Assembly (NCBI GenBank): GCA_003520455.1
Contig: DOUV01000206.1
Span: 1-13,322, forward strand
Direction of reading: 5' to 3'
Length of the DNA stretch: 13,322 nucleotides
Source: Chloroflexota bacterium
GTDB taxonomy: Bacteria; Chloroflexota; Anaerolineae; Ardenticatenales; Ardenticatenaceae
Shown: positions 6,406-13,322 of the stretch, piece after piece
How positions within the stretch are numbered: the stretch's first letter is position 1
How the letters are laid out: each line of letters opens with the position of its first letter
The notes under the pieces: model-generated
Databases searched by the model: none
Seen by the model: only the letters and a program-made list of their open reading frames with translations
Told to the model about the DNA's origin: nothing
Made by a program: the position numbers and the translations under genes

Positions 6406-7439
6406 AGTGCGCCCACCTTCACCGGATACCAGCTATCCAGTTCCTGCCGGATGAAGTCAAGCTGCAGCAACATCTCGACCATCTCGCCTTCGCTCAGGCG
6501 ACGAGTATTGTGGGAATTATAATCCGCCACTTCCGACAATTGTTTGTGCCCCGCGATGAAGTAGGCGTCGTAGTTGAGATCGCGGTTATCGGCCGGGATC
6601 CGGTAGAAGTTACCCAGATCCACGGCACGAAACATCTCCTCGCGGGTCAGGAGTGTCTCGTACGCTTTCTCACCGTGCCGGGTGCCGATGATCCGGACCG
6701 GGTTATCGGCCTCGAAGATCCGCTTGAGAGCCCGTGCCAGTGTCTCGATGGTCGCCGCCGGGGCCTTCTGCACGAACAGGTCGCCGGGGCACGCGTTCTG
6801 AAACGCGTACAATACCAGGTCCACGGCATCGTCGATACTCATCATGAACCGCGTCATGCGCGGATCGGTCACGGTCAGCGGCCTGCCTGTCTTGATCTGC
6901 TCGACAAAGAGAGGGATCACCGAGCCGCGAGAGGCCATGACGTTCCCATAGCGGGTGATGCTGATGACGCAGTCCCGATCGGCCGCTACCCGGGACTTGG
7001 CCACAGCCAGCTTTTCCAGCATGGCCTTCGAGATACCCATGGCGTTGATGGGGTAAGCCGCCTTGTCCGTGCTCAGGACCACGATGCGCTGTACACCCGC
7101 GGCGAGCGCGGCATTCATGACGTTTTCGGTGCCGATGGCATTGGTGAGCAGCGCCTCCATGGGGTAGAACTCGCAGGAGGGTACTTGCTTGAGGGCAGCG
7201 GCGTGGAATACGAAGTCCACACCGCTCATGGCGTCGAGCAGGCTCTCCGGCCGGCGCACATCGCCGATGTAGAATTTGAGCTTGCGGTGGTTGTATTCCA
7301 ACCGCATGTCGTGCTGTTTCTTTTCGTCACGGCTGAAGACGCGAATCTCGCTGATGTCAGTATCGAGAAAGCGGCGGAGGACGGCATTGCCGAAGGTGCC
7401 GGTACCGCCGGTGATGAGAAGGGTTTTAGCTGTGAACAT
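6402..7439 (-). CDS. fnlA: FnlA/CapE (WbjB) UDP-GlcNAc 5-inverting 4,6-dehydratase
   Basis: This is the first step of UDP-L-FucNAc synthesis: UDP-GlcNAc to the 4-keto-6-deoxy sugar with inversion at C5. The 345-residue cytosolic SDR has TGGTGTFG at 10-17 for NADP, SRDEKKQHDMR at 36-46, HAAALKQVPSCE at 79-90 and STDKAAYP at 123-130 with D125 and K126. Met134 and Lys138 lie in NAMGISKA. The methionine replaces the SDR tyrosine, as in CapE/FlaA1-type inverting dehydratases. FMMSIDDAVDLV and the C-terminal NSHNTRRLS are further family marks. It begins directly after the stop of the GT4 gene with no spacer and overlaps capF by 4 nt, so it sits in one transcription unit with both. Confidence 0.93.
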   Translation of the reverse strand: MFTAKTLLITGGTGTFGNAVLRRFLDTDISEIRVFSRDEKKQHDMRLEYNHRKLKFYIGDVRRPESLLDAMSGVDFVFHAAALKQVPSCEFYPMEALLTNAIGTENVMNAALAAGVQRIVVLSTDKAAYPINAMGISKAMLEKLAVAKSRVAADRDCVISITRYGNVMASRGSVIPLFVEQIKTGRPLTVTDPRMTRFMMSIDDAVDLVLYAFQNACPGDLFVQKAPAATIETLARALKRIFEADNPVRIIGTRHGEKAYETLLTREEMFRAVDLGNFYRIPADNRDLNYDAYFIAGHKQLSEVADYNSHNTRRLSEGEMVEMLLQLDFIRQELDSWYPVKVGAL

Positions 7440-8627
7440 CTAACTCAGCCCTTTTGTGCTCCTCGCGCCCTTGCCCATATCGGATAGTCGCGCTGGTGCT
7501 CGATTGGCAATATCAACAATGAATTCGAACGTCTCCTTCGCACATCTCTCCCAGGTATAGGCCTGGCTTTGCTCGAATGCCATCTGGGCACACTGCCATC
7601 TTAGCTCATGATCCGTGAGTAACGTTTGAAGCGCAGCCGCTATTTCGTTTACATTTTCGGGATCAAAATACGGGCCGGCCTGGCCAAGCACTCCCGGCAT
7701 TGGACCGCGGTTGGAACAGGCGATGGGCAGGCCAGCAGCCATGGCCTCCAGCAAGATGATAGGCAGGTTTTCGCACGAAGAGGCGTACACGAAGGCATCG
7801 GCCTGGTGATACCAGGTCGGGAGTTGTCCGTAGTCCACTGGGCCGACATAGTGAATGAACTCCTGGCCTGGATCAACGCGCTGAAGAACCTCTCGCAAAC
7901 GGCGCAGCGCCGGGCCATAGGCAGGGCCGACAAGATCAAGGACCACAGGAAAGCCGGCCTCACGAAGCTGGGCAATCGCCTCTGCCACGTGCCACTGGTG
8001 CTTGTAAACGGTTACGATGGACACATAGACAATTCGAAAGGGTCTTTCGACAGAGTAGAATTCGACGAGATGAGCCGGCCGTGGTGCAAGTCGGAACTCA
8101 TCAGCAATGCCGTGCGGGATGCATATCTGGCGATTACCCAAGTCACCTATGCACTGTTCGACCGAACTTCGAGCAAACTCCGTCAAAAAGATCACGCCCT
8201 CAGCCTGACGCAATGCCCACGTTTGTGTATTCCCAAGTATGGAGAGTTGCAGACGCATTCGTGACCAGCCGTATCGCCTTCGCTCCACTGGGGCAAAGGG
8301 GAGCATGTTTTGAAATAGGACAACGATCGGCTGTTTGATCTGTACAGGTGTGGTGCCTGGCGAGAAGATAACGTCAGTGTGCGCAGCCAGACGAGGAAGG
8401 ACGTTTTGCTGCCACCACATTCGAGAGAGCAACGAACGGTCGAGCAGCGGATCGTGTACAGGGTGGAGCCAGGGTCTATCAGGAAGCTGTCCCAGCGTCG
8501 CCTGGCCACTCCAAACGATAACCTGCCGAATCCCTTGATCAGCCGGCTTAGCCGCACGAAGCAATTCAGTCAGGTGGGTGACTCCGCCGCCGCCCCTAAG
8601 ATTGGAGGCATCAATGCCTACAATCAT
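7440..8627 (-). CDS. GT4-family glycosyltransferase
   Basis: This 395-residue GT-B enzyme transfers an unidentified sugar from a nucleotide donor to the growing lipid-linked glycan in the cytosol. The N-terminal acceptor domain begins MIVGIDASNLRGGGGVTHL. The C-terminal donor domain has VYVSIVTVYKHQWHVAEA (200-217) with K209/H210. The EX7E motif of GT4 is formed by E286 and E294 in CENLPIILLEAMAAGLP. The frame opens 12 codons earlier at 8663, but the ATG at 8627 matches the family N-terminus and has GGAG about 10 nt upstream. This start overlaps the sulfotransferase end by 17 nt, and the stop is immediately followed by the fnlA start. Linkage and donor cannot be read from sequence. Confidence 0.88.
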   Translation of the reverse strand: MIVGIDASNLRGGGGVTHLTELLRAAKPADQGIRQVIVWSGQATLGQLPDRPWLHPVHDPLLDRSLLSRMWWQQNVLPRLAAHTDVIFSPGTTPVQIKQPIVVLFQNMLPFAPVERRRYGWSRMRLQLSILGNTQTWALRQAEGVIFLTEFARSSVEQCIGDLGNRQICIPHGIADEFRLAPRPAHLVEFYSVERPFRIVYVSIVTVYKHQWHVAEAIAQLREAGFPVVLDLVGPAYGPALRRLREVLQRVDPGQEFIHYVGPVDYGQLPTWYHQADAFVYASSCENLPIILLEAMAAGLPIACSNRGPMPGVLGQAGPYFDPENVNEIAAALQTLLTDHELRWQCAQMAFEQSQAYTWERCAKETFEFIVDIANRAPARLSDMGKGARSTKGLS

Positions 8628-9423
8628 CCACCCAGCTCCGGTCAGTCTCATAGCCAGCGGCAATTAAAGCTTTACCGGCAAAATAATCAAATACTTCACG
8701 CGCTTCCCTCGACATTTTCTGCTTCCAGCCACCAGCAACTCCGTTGCGGAGAAAACTTTCAACGTTCTCTTCTCCTCGCTTGCGCCCTGTCTGATTCTCA
8801 AACGAGAACTGTTGTGTAATCATTTGAAGCTTTTCTAGATCAGGGTCTTTCCCGGTAACTTCATAAATAGCTGCATACAAGGCATTCACTGTATTCTCCA
8901 GCAAATCTTCATATCGAACCACAGTGACGTCTTTTTCAAGGCAGCTATAGATAAACTCATCCCATCGGAAGTGAAACGCTCCGCGATTAAACCCAGTAAA
9001 CATATACTCTATATAAGGTGGAAGGTTCTTTTCAATGTCTTCATAGTCATCAAAAGGCATCGCTCTTCGAGTTCTTTCAACAACCCATGGTATATTCCTG
9101 TCGGAATGTATCAAGAAGTGGTAATAGGCAGATACTATCACATCTCGACCGTCCCGAATGACACAAAAGACGTTCTTGCCCCAACATCGGCTGGGTAGAA
9201 AATGGCCTTGCAGTATGCAGGGTTTAAGAATGAAATGAGGCCGCTGATTGCGAGGATATGGAATCCCGAGATAAGTGGACAACATCTGGCAAAACCAGGT
9301 TCCTCCCGATTTGGGATATTCGGCGACTAGATAGTATTGGATAAACCGAGAGAGGCCGAACCACATTATGAAACGCTGTAAAGCATCAGCTTTGACTTCC
9401 CATTGAGAACGCCCATCACGCAT
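8611..9423 (-). CDS. PAPS-dependent sulfotransferase (Sulfotransfer_1 family)
   Basis: This 270-residue cytosolic enzyme has the PAPS-binding signatures in order. The 5'-phosphosulfate loop is YPKSGGTWFCQML at 36-48 (K38). The catalytic-base region is GHFLP with H74. The 3'-phosphate-binding part is VIRDGRDVIVSAYYHF at 88-103 (R90, S98), and RNGVAGGWKQKM near the C-terminus closes the site. Within a glycan cluster the likely acceptor is a sugar hydroxyl (or amine) of the polysaccharide repeat or its precursor, giving a sulfated polymer. A sulfated lipid or small molecule cannot be excluded. AGGAG lies 7 nt before the ATG, which supports the start. The gene overlaps the following GT4 start by 17 nt and belongs to the AT-richer right block. 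No PAPS-synthesis genes are in the window. Confidence 0.87.
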   Translation of the reverse strand: MRDGRSQWEVKADALQRFIMWFGLSRFIQYYLVAEYPKSGGTWFCQMLSTYLGIPYPRNQRPHFILKPCILQGHFLPSRCWGKNVFCVIRDGRDVIVSAYYHFLIHSDRNIPWVVERTRRAMPFDDYEDIEKNLPPYIEYMFTGFNRGAFHFRWDEFIYSCLEKDVTVVRYEDLLENTVNALYAAIYEVTGKDPDLEKLQMITQQFSFENQTGRKRGEENVESFLRNGVAGGWKQKMSREAREVFDYFAGKALIAAGYETDRSWVDDCRH

Positions 9424-9458
9424 ATTCAGCTCCTATGTGAGAATTCGAGCGGGATTCC

Positions 9459-10454
9459 TCATATCACGTCGTAATGTTTCCTAAGCTCTCGAAAAGCTCG
9501 CTGAATTCTGCTGCGCCTGGATAGAAGATCACTTAGCAGCCTGGGTTCCTGGCAAACTAGTCTGGCAAACGTGATTATGTTATGCGGAGACAAGTAGAAT
9601 CTTATTCCTGGGAAGTACTTGAGATTCTCCTTTATTCTCTTATAGCTTAATCTCGCGCTAAATACGCTAAATGAACTGCATATGGCCTCAACTTCTCGGG
9701 AGAACTCAGCCCATTCTTTATCGCTTAATGTATCGAAATCTTCCCAGGATCGTGTTCTGTACAAATATGAAAGTCTGGCAATTAATCCGACGATAACAGG
9801 CCCGTTCTTGGCATCTCGTGACATACTACCAGAGTGTCTTCTCAGAAAAGCAACCGGTCTCTGGAGGCAACGAAGTTCACCGTACTCAGACATCCGTAAC
9901 CAGAGATCAATATCATCGGCAAAATCGAATCGTTCCCTGTACACCCCCGCCTGCTCCAGATAAGATCTTTTTATCAGCGCAGACGAGTGTGCGAAAAAAG
10001 GACCTTTGAAATTGAGAATATTATCAACTATTTTGTTGTGGAACTCCGGAACATTGCTTCTGATAAGTTCCTCTCCTCTTTCGTTAATCTCAATCACTTG
10101 CCCGCCCAACACAGCTATTCTGGGCTTATCACCAACATAAGCGAGTTGCACTTCTAGCCTATCGCAAAAAGCTATGTCGTCCTGATCTATGCGCAGTATC
10201 CAGTCCGATTGGCTAACAGATAGACCGAAATTCAACGCGCGAACCATGCCCTCGTGTGGTCGCCTAAAAGCTTGGATGCGGGGATCATCGAATTGCTGGA
10301 TTATTGTCCACGAGCGATCTGTAGATCCGTCGTCAACAATTATGAAGACGAAATCTTCATGGGTCTGGCGCAATATGCTGCCAATCGCTTCTTTTAGGAA
10401 TTCCTCGCCATTAAAGACTGGCATTAGTACTGATACCGGCGCATCTTTGTGCAT
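9459..10454 (-). CDS. GT2-family glycosyltransferase
   Basis: This 331-residue GT-A enzyme begins APVSVLMPVFNGEEFLKEAI. IIVDDGSTDRSW is at 38-49 (D41, D42 binding the nucleotide). IDQDD at 89-93 is the DXD metal site. GPFFAHSSALIKRS at 151-164 is the usual middle motif, and ADDIDLWLRM at 179-188 carries the probable catalytic acid (D180/D181). No membrane helix is obvious; the basic C-terminus may hold it at the membrane. It probably adds one sugar to the undecaprenyl-linked glycan; the donor is unknown. GAGG lies 9 nt before the ATG. A 119-nt gap separates it from the aminotransferase gene upstream and 35 nt from the sulfotransferase gene downstream. Base composition is low in GC (23 of 60 G+C counted in 9601-9660). 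Confidence 0.88.
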   Translation of the reverse strand: MHKDAPVSVLMPVFNGEEFLKEAIGSILRQTHEDFVFIIVDDGSTDRSWTIIQQFDDPRIQAFRRPHEGMVRALNFGLSVSQSDWILRIDQDDIAFCDRLEVQLAYVGDKPRIAVLGGQVIEINERGEELIRSNVPEFHNKIVDNILNFKGPFFAHSSALIKRSYLEQAGVYRERFDFADDIDLWLRMSEYGELRCLQRPVAFLRRHSGSMSRDAKNGPVIVGLIARLSYLYRTRSWEDFDTLSDKEWAEFSREVEAICSSFSVFSARLSYKRIKENLKYFPGIRFYLSPHNIITFARLVCQEPRLLSDLLSRRSRIQRAFRELRKHYDVI

Positions 10455-10573
10455 GTTGTGGCCTCAGAAAACGAGTGTCAAGAGTATGCTCTCAGATATG
10501 AGATTCACACTGATTGTTTCGGCATCGACCGGCCAGATTACTGTGATTGACACAACCCCGCAGGTCACACATA

Positions 10574-11740
10574 TTAGGCCAAGTTAGAGGTGCAAATGTC
10601 TCGCACTGAAGCTATTACATATGATACATCATCGTCCATTAACTTGGGTGAGATAGGCAGAGAGACTGTGCGATTCGATATCCATTCAGCATTAGGAAAG
10701 TCCCCCATTCTACAATTGCACGCTTGTTTGTAATATGGATGTAAATGAAGAGCGACATAATGAACACCTACGCCAATGTTTCGTTTGGTCATCTCAGTTA
10801 GAAATTGATCCCTCGTTATCCTCAATTGATCAATATCAAGAAGTAAATTATATAAGTGGTAGGCATGTTTCGTGTTTGGCTCAATGGGCGGTGGAGTGAA
10901 AGCAGGCATATCCTGAAATGCCTCGTTATATCGATCCCAAATTTCTTGCCGTCTTTGCCAGTACCTGTCCACCTTGGGCAATTGATGGATGCCGATGGCC
11001 GCCTGAATATCCATCATGTTATACTTGAAACCAGCGCATACCACCTGATAGTGCTTGTATCCGGAATCACTAAACCGTGCCCATGCATCTTTGCTCATGC
11101 CGTGCAGACTCAGCACCTTGATTCTATCTGCGTATCCCACGTTATCCGTAATTGCCATCCCTCCCTCACCGGTAACGATGTTTTTCGTCACATAGAAACT
11201 GAAGCAACCAATCTCGCCAAAGGTACCAACTTTTTTACCATGATACTCTGTCTCGACGGCATGAGCACAATCCTCAATCACTTTGAGGGAGCTCCGTTCA
11301 GCAATTTCCATAATTGCATCCATCTCGCAGGGACGACCCGCAAAATGCACTGGAACTATCGCTTTGGTTTTCGATGTGATCTTTTTTTGAATCTCTAGAG
11401 GATCTATATTCAGTGTGTCTCTTCGGCAATCCGCAAATACGGGGATTCCGCCGGCATGAATGACCGCGTTCGCCGTCGCGGCGAATGTCATTGCAGGTAC
11501 TATCACTTCATCTCCAGGCTGCAAGCCTACTGCAAGCATAGCTAGGTGCAGGGCTGCCGTACAGGAATTCAATGCCATCGCGTACTTGCTTCCCTTGTAC
11601 TCTCGGAACATTTCTTCGAATTTGTGCGCCTTTGGCCCTGTACCTAGCCACCCGCTCTTCATAGAATCCACAACTTCAGCTATTTCCGCTTCTTCTATAA
11701 GAGGGGCCCCGAATACTAGAAAGTCATCTCTAATGTTCAT
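10574..11740 (-). CDS. DegT/DnrJ/EryC1/StrS-family sugar-nucleotide aminotransferase
   Basis: This 388-residue PLP enzyme transfers an amino group, usually from glutamate, to a 4-keto (or 3-keto) sugar nucleotide. VDSMKSGWLGTGPKAHKFEE near residue 24 is the family N-terminus. NSCTAALHLAML at 58-69 binds the PLP phosphate. VIEDCAHA at 154-161 supplies D157 for the pyridine nitrogen. FSFYVTKNIVTGEGGM at 180-195 holds the Schiff-base lysine K186. The frame opens at 11755, but GGGAGGA lies 6 nt before the ATG at 11740, which makes that the start. It is the first visible gene of the minus-strand cluster, and the insertion sequence ends 46 bp upstream. No 4,6-dehydratase with an obvious match to its substrate is adjacent, so the sugar product is open. 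It is a different gene from the aminotransferase cut off at the left edge. Confidence 0.92.
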   Translation of the reverse strand: MNIRDDFLVFGAPLIEEAEIAEVVDSMKSGWLGTGPKAHKFEEMFREYKGSKYAMALNSCTAALHLAMLAVGLQPGDEVIVPAMTFAATANAVIHAGGIPVFADCRRDTLNIDPLEIQKKITSKTKAIVPVHFAGRPCEMDAIMEIAERSSLKVIEDCAHAVETEYHGKKVGTFGEIGCFSFYVTKNIVTGEGGMAITDNVGYADRIKVLSLHGMSKDAWARFSDSGYKHYQVVCAGFKYNMMDIQAAIGIHQLPKVDRYWQRRQEIWDRYNEAFQDMPAFTPPPIEPNTKHAYHLYNLLLDIDQLRITRDQFLTEMTKRNIGVGVHYVALHLHPYYKQACNCRMGDFPNAEWISNRTVSLPISPKLMDDDVSYVIASVRDICTSNLA

Positions 11741-11782
11741 GTTCGATCCTCCCATAAATGAGCCCGGAGACCGGACCAGAGA

Positions 11783-11809
11783 CTAAGGAGTCGTCCATTA
11801 ATAACTTCG
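11783..11809 (+). repeat. Left terminal inverted repeat of the ISAzo13-family element
   Basis: It begins CTAAGGAGTCGTCCA and ends AATAACTTCG. Compared with the reverse complement of the right end it differs only at position 8 and positions 16-17. Confidence 0.85.
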
Positions 11810-11825
11810 TACTTTGGTGTAGAAT
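11798..11825 (+). promoter_or_regulatory. Possible transposase promoter
   Basis: TAGAAT at 11820-11825 is a fair -10 box, and TTAATA at 11798-11803 is a poor -35 at 16-bp spacing, partly inside the left inverted repeat. The placement is typical of insertion sequences but the match is weak. Confidence 0.25.
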
Positions 11826-11852
11826 ACTCCTGCGTGCCACCATGCAGGAGGG

Positions 11853-13126
11853 ATGAGCGCTCTGTCTTCAAAAGCTGTACACCCGTGCCAGTGTCCGAAC
11901 TGCCAACAGCCTGGAGACCATCCGGATAAGAAACTCCATCACCAAATGAACCTGTTCCTCAGTCGTTTGGATGAACAGCAGCGACGATGGTATGTGGCCT
12001 TAGAGGCCCCAAAGATGGGCCACGGTGGTGCCACCCGAATGTCCCAGATCACAGGGATGCATGTCGATACCATTCGCCGTGGCCGGCAGGAACTGGACGA
12101 CGAGTTGGTTGCCCGACCCGGAGACCATGTTCGCCTCTCTGGTGGTGGGCGGTTGCCGGTTGAAAAAAAGAACCGGGAATCGAACCAGCCTTAGAAGCAC
12201 TGGTCGAGGACGAAACCGCTGGTGACCCCACCACTGGTCAGAAATGGGTCCGCAGGAGCCGGCGCCAGTTGCGTCAACGCCTGGATCAGCGTGGCTACCA
12301 GGTTGGGCGGATGACCGTCAGGCGGTTGCTAAAGAAGTTGACCTCCTCGCTGAAAGCCAATCAAAAACAGCTCACCGGCCCACCCCATCCGGACCGAGAC
12401 CGTCAGTTTCGCTCCATTGAGCGCGTGACGCGACTCTTTCTGGCCAACGGACACCCAGTGATCAGCGTCGATACCAAAAAGAAGGCGCTGCTGGGCAACT
12501 TCCAGAATCCCGGTCGTGTCTGGTGTCAGCAGGGAGAGGCAGTTCATGTCCACGATGTTCGCCACGATGCCCTGGGGCGCGCGGTTCCCTCTGGCATCTA
12601 TGACCTCAGGCACAATGAGGGCTACGTGGATGTCGGCACCTCGGCGGAGACATCGGCGTTCGCCGTGGATGCCATCGGCTTGGGGTGGGAAGACGAAAAC
12701 CGCCCGGCCTTTCCCGACGAGCGCCAGCTGTTGATCCTGTCAGACGCCGGGGGCAGTGACGGATGTCGCTTCCGGTTGTGGAAGCAGCAACTCCAACAAC
12801 AGCTGGCCGACCGTCTTGGGATTGAAGTGATGGTCTGCCACTACCCCACGGGTGCTTCCAAGTGGAATCCCATCGAACATCGCCTCTTCCGCTACATCAG
12901 TCTCAACTGGGCCGGCAAACCCTTACGTTGCTTCGCAACCATGGTGGGCTACATCCGAGGCACCCCAACCGAAGCCGGTCTCAAGGTCAAGGCCTTCTTG
13001 CTAGACCGAGAATACAAAGCAGGCATCAGGGTCTCCGATGACGAGATGACAGCCCTGAACTTGCAACGGCGCAGCGTGTGTCCCAACTGGAACTACGTGA
13101 TCAAACCGCGTTGTGCGTCCCTCTAA
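11853..13126 (+). CDS. ISAzo13-family transposase, read through a -1 frameshift
   Basis: The product is seen in two frames: 11853-12194 (113 residues, ending ESNQP) and a second frame to 13126. If the ribosome slips back one base at 12164-12170, the joined protein has 424 residues. It reads through the junction as PVEKKEPGIEPALEALVEDE, which is the continuous sequence expected for this family. The N-terminus has a CQCPNC cluster and MNLFLSRLDEQQRRWYVALE, then a helix-turn-helix-like ATRMSQITGMHVDTIRRGRQ. The DDE catalytic residues are intact in the second frame: D207 in VISVDTKKK, D298 in LILSDAGGSDG and E342 in WNPIEHRLF. The AGGAGG before the ATG is only one base away, so the exact start is uncertain. 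The alternative is a simple indel in the A tract, making it a pseudogene. Confidence 0.85.
12164..12170 (+). promoter_or_regulatory. -1 ribosomal frameshift heptamer A AAA AAG in the transposase
   Basis: In the first frame the codons read GAA AAA AAG. This places A AAA AAG in the exact register of the dnaX-type slippery heptamer. Slipping by -1 enters the frame that carries the DDE domain. No clear stimulatory stem-loop or upstream Shine-Dalgarno element stood out by eye. Confidence 0.6.
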
Positions 13127-13143
13127 ATTCAGTTGTCAATGGG

Positions 13144-13170
13144 CGAAGTTATTTTTGGACGAGTCCTTAG
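13144..13170 (-). repeat. Right terminal inverted repeat of the ISAzo13-family element
   Basis: The plus strand begins CGAAGTTATT here and ends GAGTCCTTAG, the inverted match of the left end (24 of 27 positions). Confidence 0.85.
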
Positions 13171-13194
13171 GAAGAAAAAGCGGCACAGTACAGC

Positions 13195-13303
13195 GTGTCG
13201 AAGAATCAATCGCCAAATCCCGCCGGCGTAAGAGCCCGAGTGCAAGGTCTGTCTGCAAGCGACCAAGGGACAAAAGACCATCAGTGAAGTTGTGTTCGGT
13301 TAG
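13195..13303 (+). pseudogene. Remnant of an IS3-family OrfA (transposase N-terminus), frameshifted
   Basis: Three overlapping frames must be joined to read one protein: MSKNQS from the GTG at 13195, then KSRRRKSP from 13215, then ECKVCLQATKGQKTISEVVFG from 13238 to the stop at 13301. The composite matches what I know of IS3-family OrfA N-termini (MSK..S, KSRRRYSPEFKA, LEAIKGQKTISE). At least two frameshifts and a stop make it non-functional. Homology appears to end at the stop, after which GAGCGTGTCTAAAAATTTCT could be the end of another mobile element running out of the window. Confidence 0.5.
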
Positions 13304-13322
13304 AGCGTGTCTAAAAATTTCT

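Larger units (their letters stand above)
11783..13170 (+). mobile_element. ISAzo13-family insertion sequence, apparently complete
   Basis: The element contains a transposase frame and is bounded by inverted repeats of 27 positions (24 identical) at 11783-11809 and 13144-13170. Both ends carry C, TA, then AGGA. If the TA is a 2-bp target duplication, the element proper is 11786-13167, 1382 bp. If not, the TA is simply part of the inverted repeat. Both ends and the transposase acidic residues are present, so it could be active given the frameshift described separately. It lies between the aminotransferase gene and an IS3-family remnant, suggesting a hot spot at the edge of the glycan locus. Confidence 0.85.

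Noticed and set aside
6510..7487. Long open frame on the plus strand (325 codons) across fnlA
   Set aside because: It is antisense to fnlA, whose dehydratase motifs are complete. The antisense protein shows no recognisable motif and is expected from GC-rich codon bias.
10453..10481. TTGACA on the minus strand at 10481-10476 as a promoter for the GT2 gene
   Set aside because: At 17-bp spacing the -10 would be CAACAT overlapping the start codon, leaving no room for a leader. The GT2 gene also has a normal ribosome binding site.
12269..13126. Second transposase frame as an independent gene starting at 12269
   Set aside because: Family-like sequence in this frame extends back to at least 12170, so the ATG at 12269 is internal; the upstream frame is the N-terminus of the same protein.

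Overview
The window is a stretch of a surface-polysaccharide (O-antigen, capsule or exopolysaccharide) biosynthesis locus from an environmental bacterium. Nearly all its genes lie on the minus strand. No rRNA, tRNA or housekeeping gene is visible, so the host cannot be named. Fairly GC-rich genes, an ISAzo13-type insertion sequence, a DUF433/DUF5615 toxin-antitoxin pair and a 23S-IVS-type four-helix-bundle gene would suit a Chloroflexota-like genome. That is a weak inference.

Transcription order runs from right to left. (1) 11740-8611 is a visibly AT-richer block: a DegT-family sugar aminotransferase, a family 2 glycosyltransferase and a PAPS-dependent sulfotransferase. (2) 8627-2448 is a GC-richer block: a GT4 glycosyltransferase, then the L-FucNAc cassette. 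The cassette holds FnlA/CapE dehydratase, FnlB/CapF reductase, FnlC/CapG epimerase and a WbuB-like GT4. It is interrupted by a small four-helix-bundle gene flanked by 7-nt-period inverted repeats. (3) 1556-2665, on the plus strand, carries a promoter-like site, an array of four tetraloop hairpins and a DUF433/DUF5615 toxin-antitoxin pair. The toxin frame runs convergently 218 nt into the WbuB-like gene. (4) 1385-1, minus strand again, is a PglC-like phosphoglycosyl transferase, a PglD/NeuD-like acyltransferase and the first residues of a second DegT aminotransferase (PglE-like) that leaves the window.

Together the genes suggest a glycan started on undecaprenyl phosphate by the PglC-like enzyme, with an acylamino sugar made by the PglD/PglE-like pair. 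It would be extended by at least three glycosyltransferases, contain L-FucNAc, and probably be sulfated. No flippase or polymerase is present, so the locus continues outside the window.

The right end is mobile DNA. An apparently complete ISAzo13-family element (about 11786-13167) sits 46 bp upstream of the first aminotransferase. Its transposase is split into two frames at a canonical -1 slippery heptamer, A AAA AAG. Beyond it is a frameshifted remnant of an IS3-family OrfA (13195-13303).
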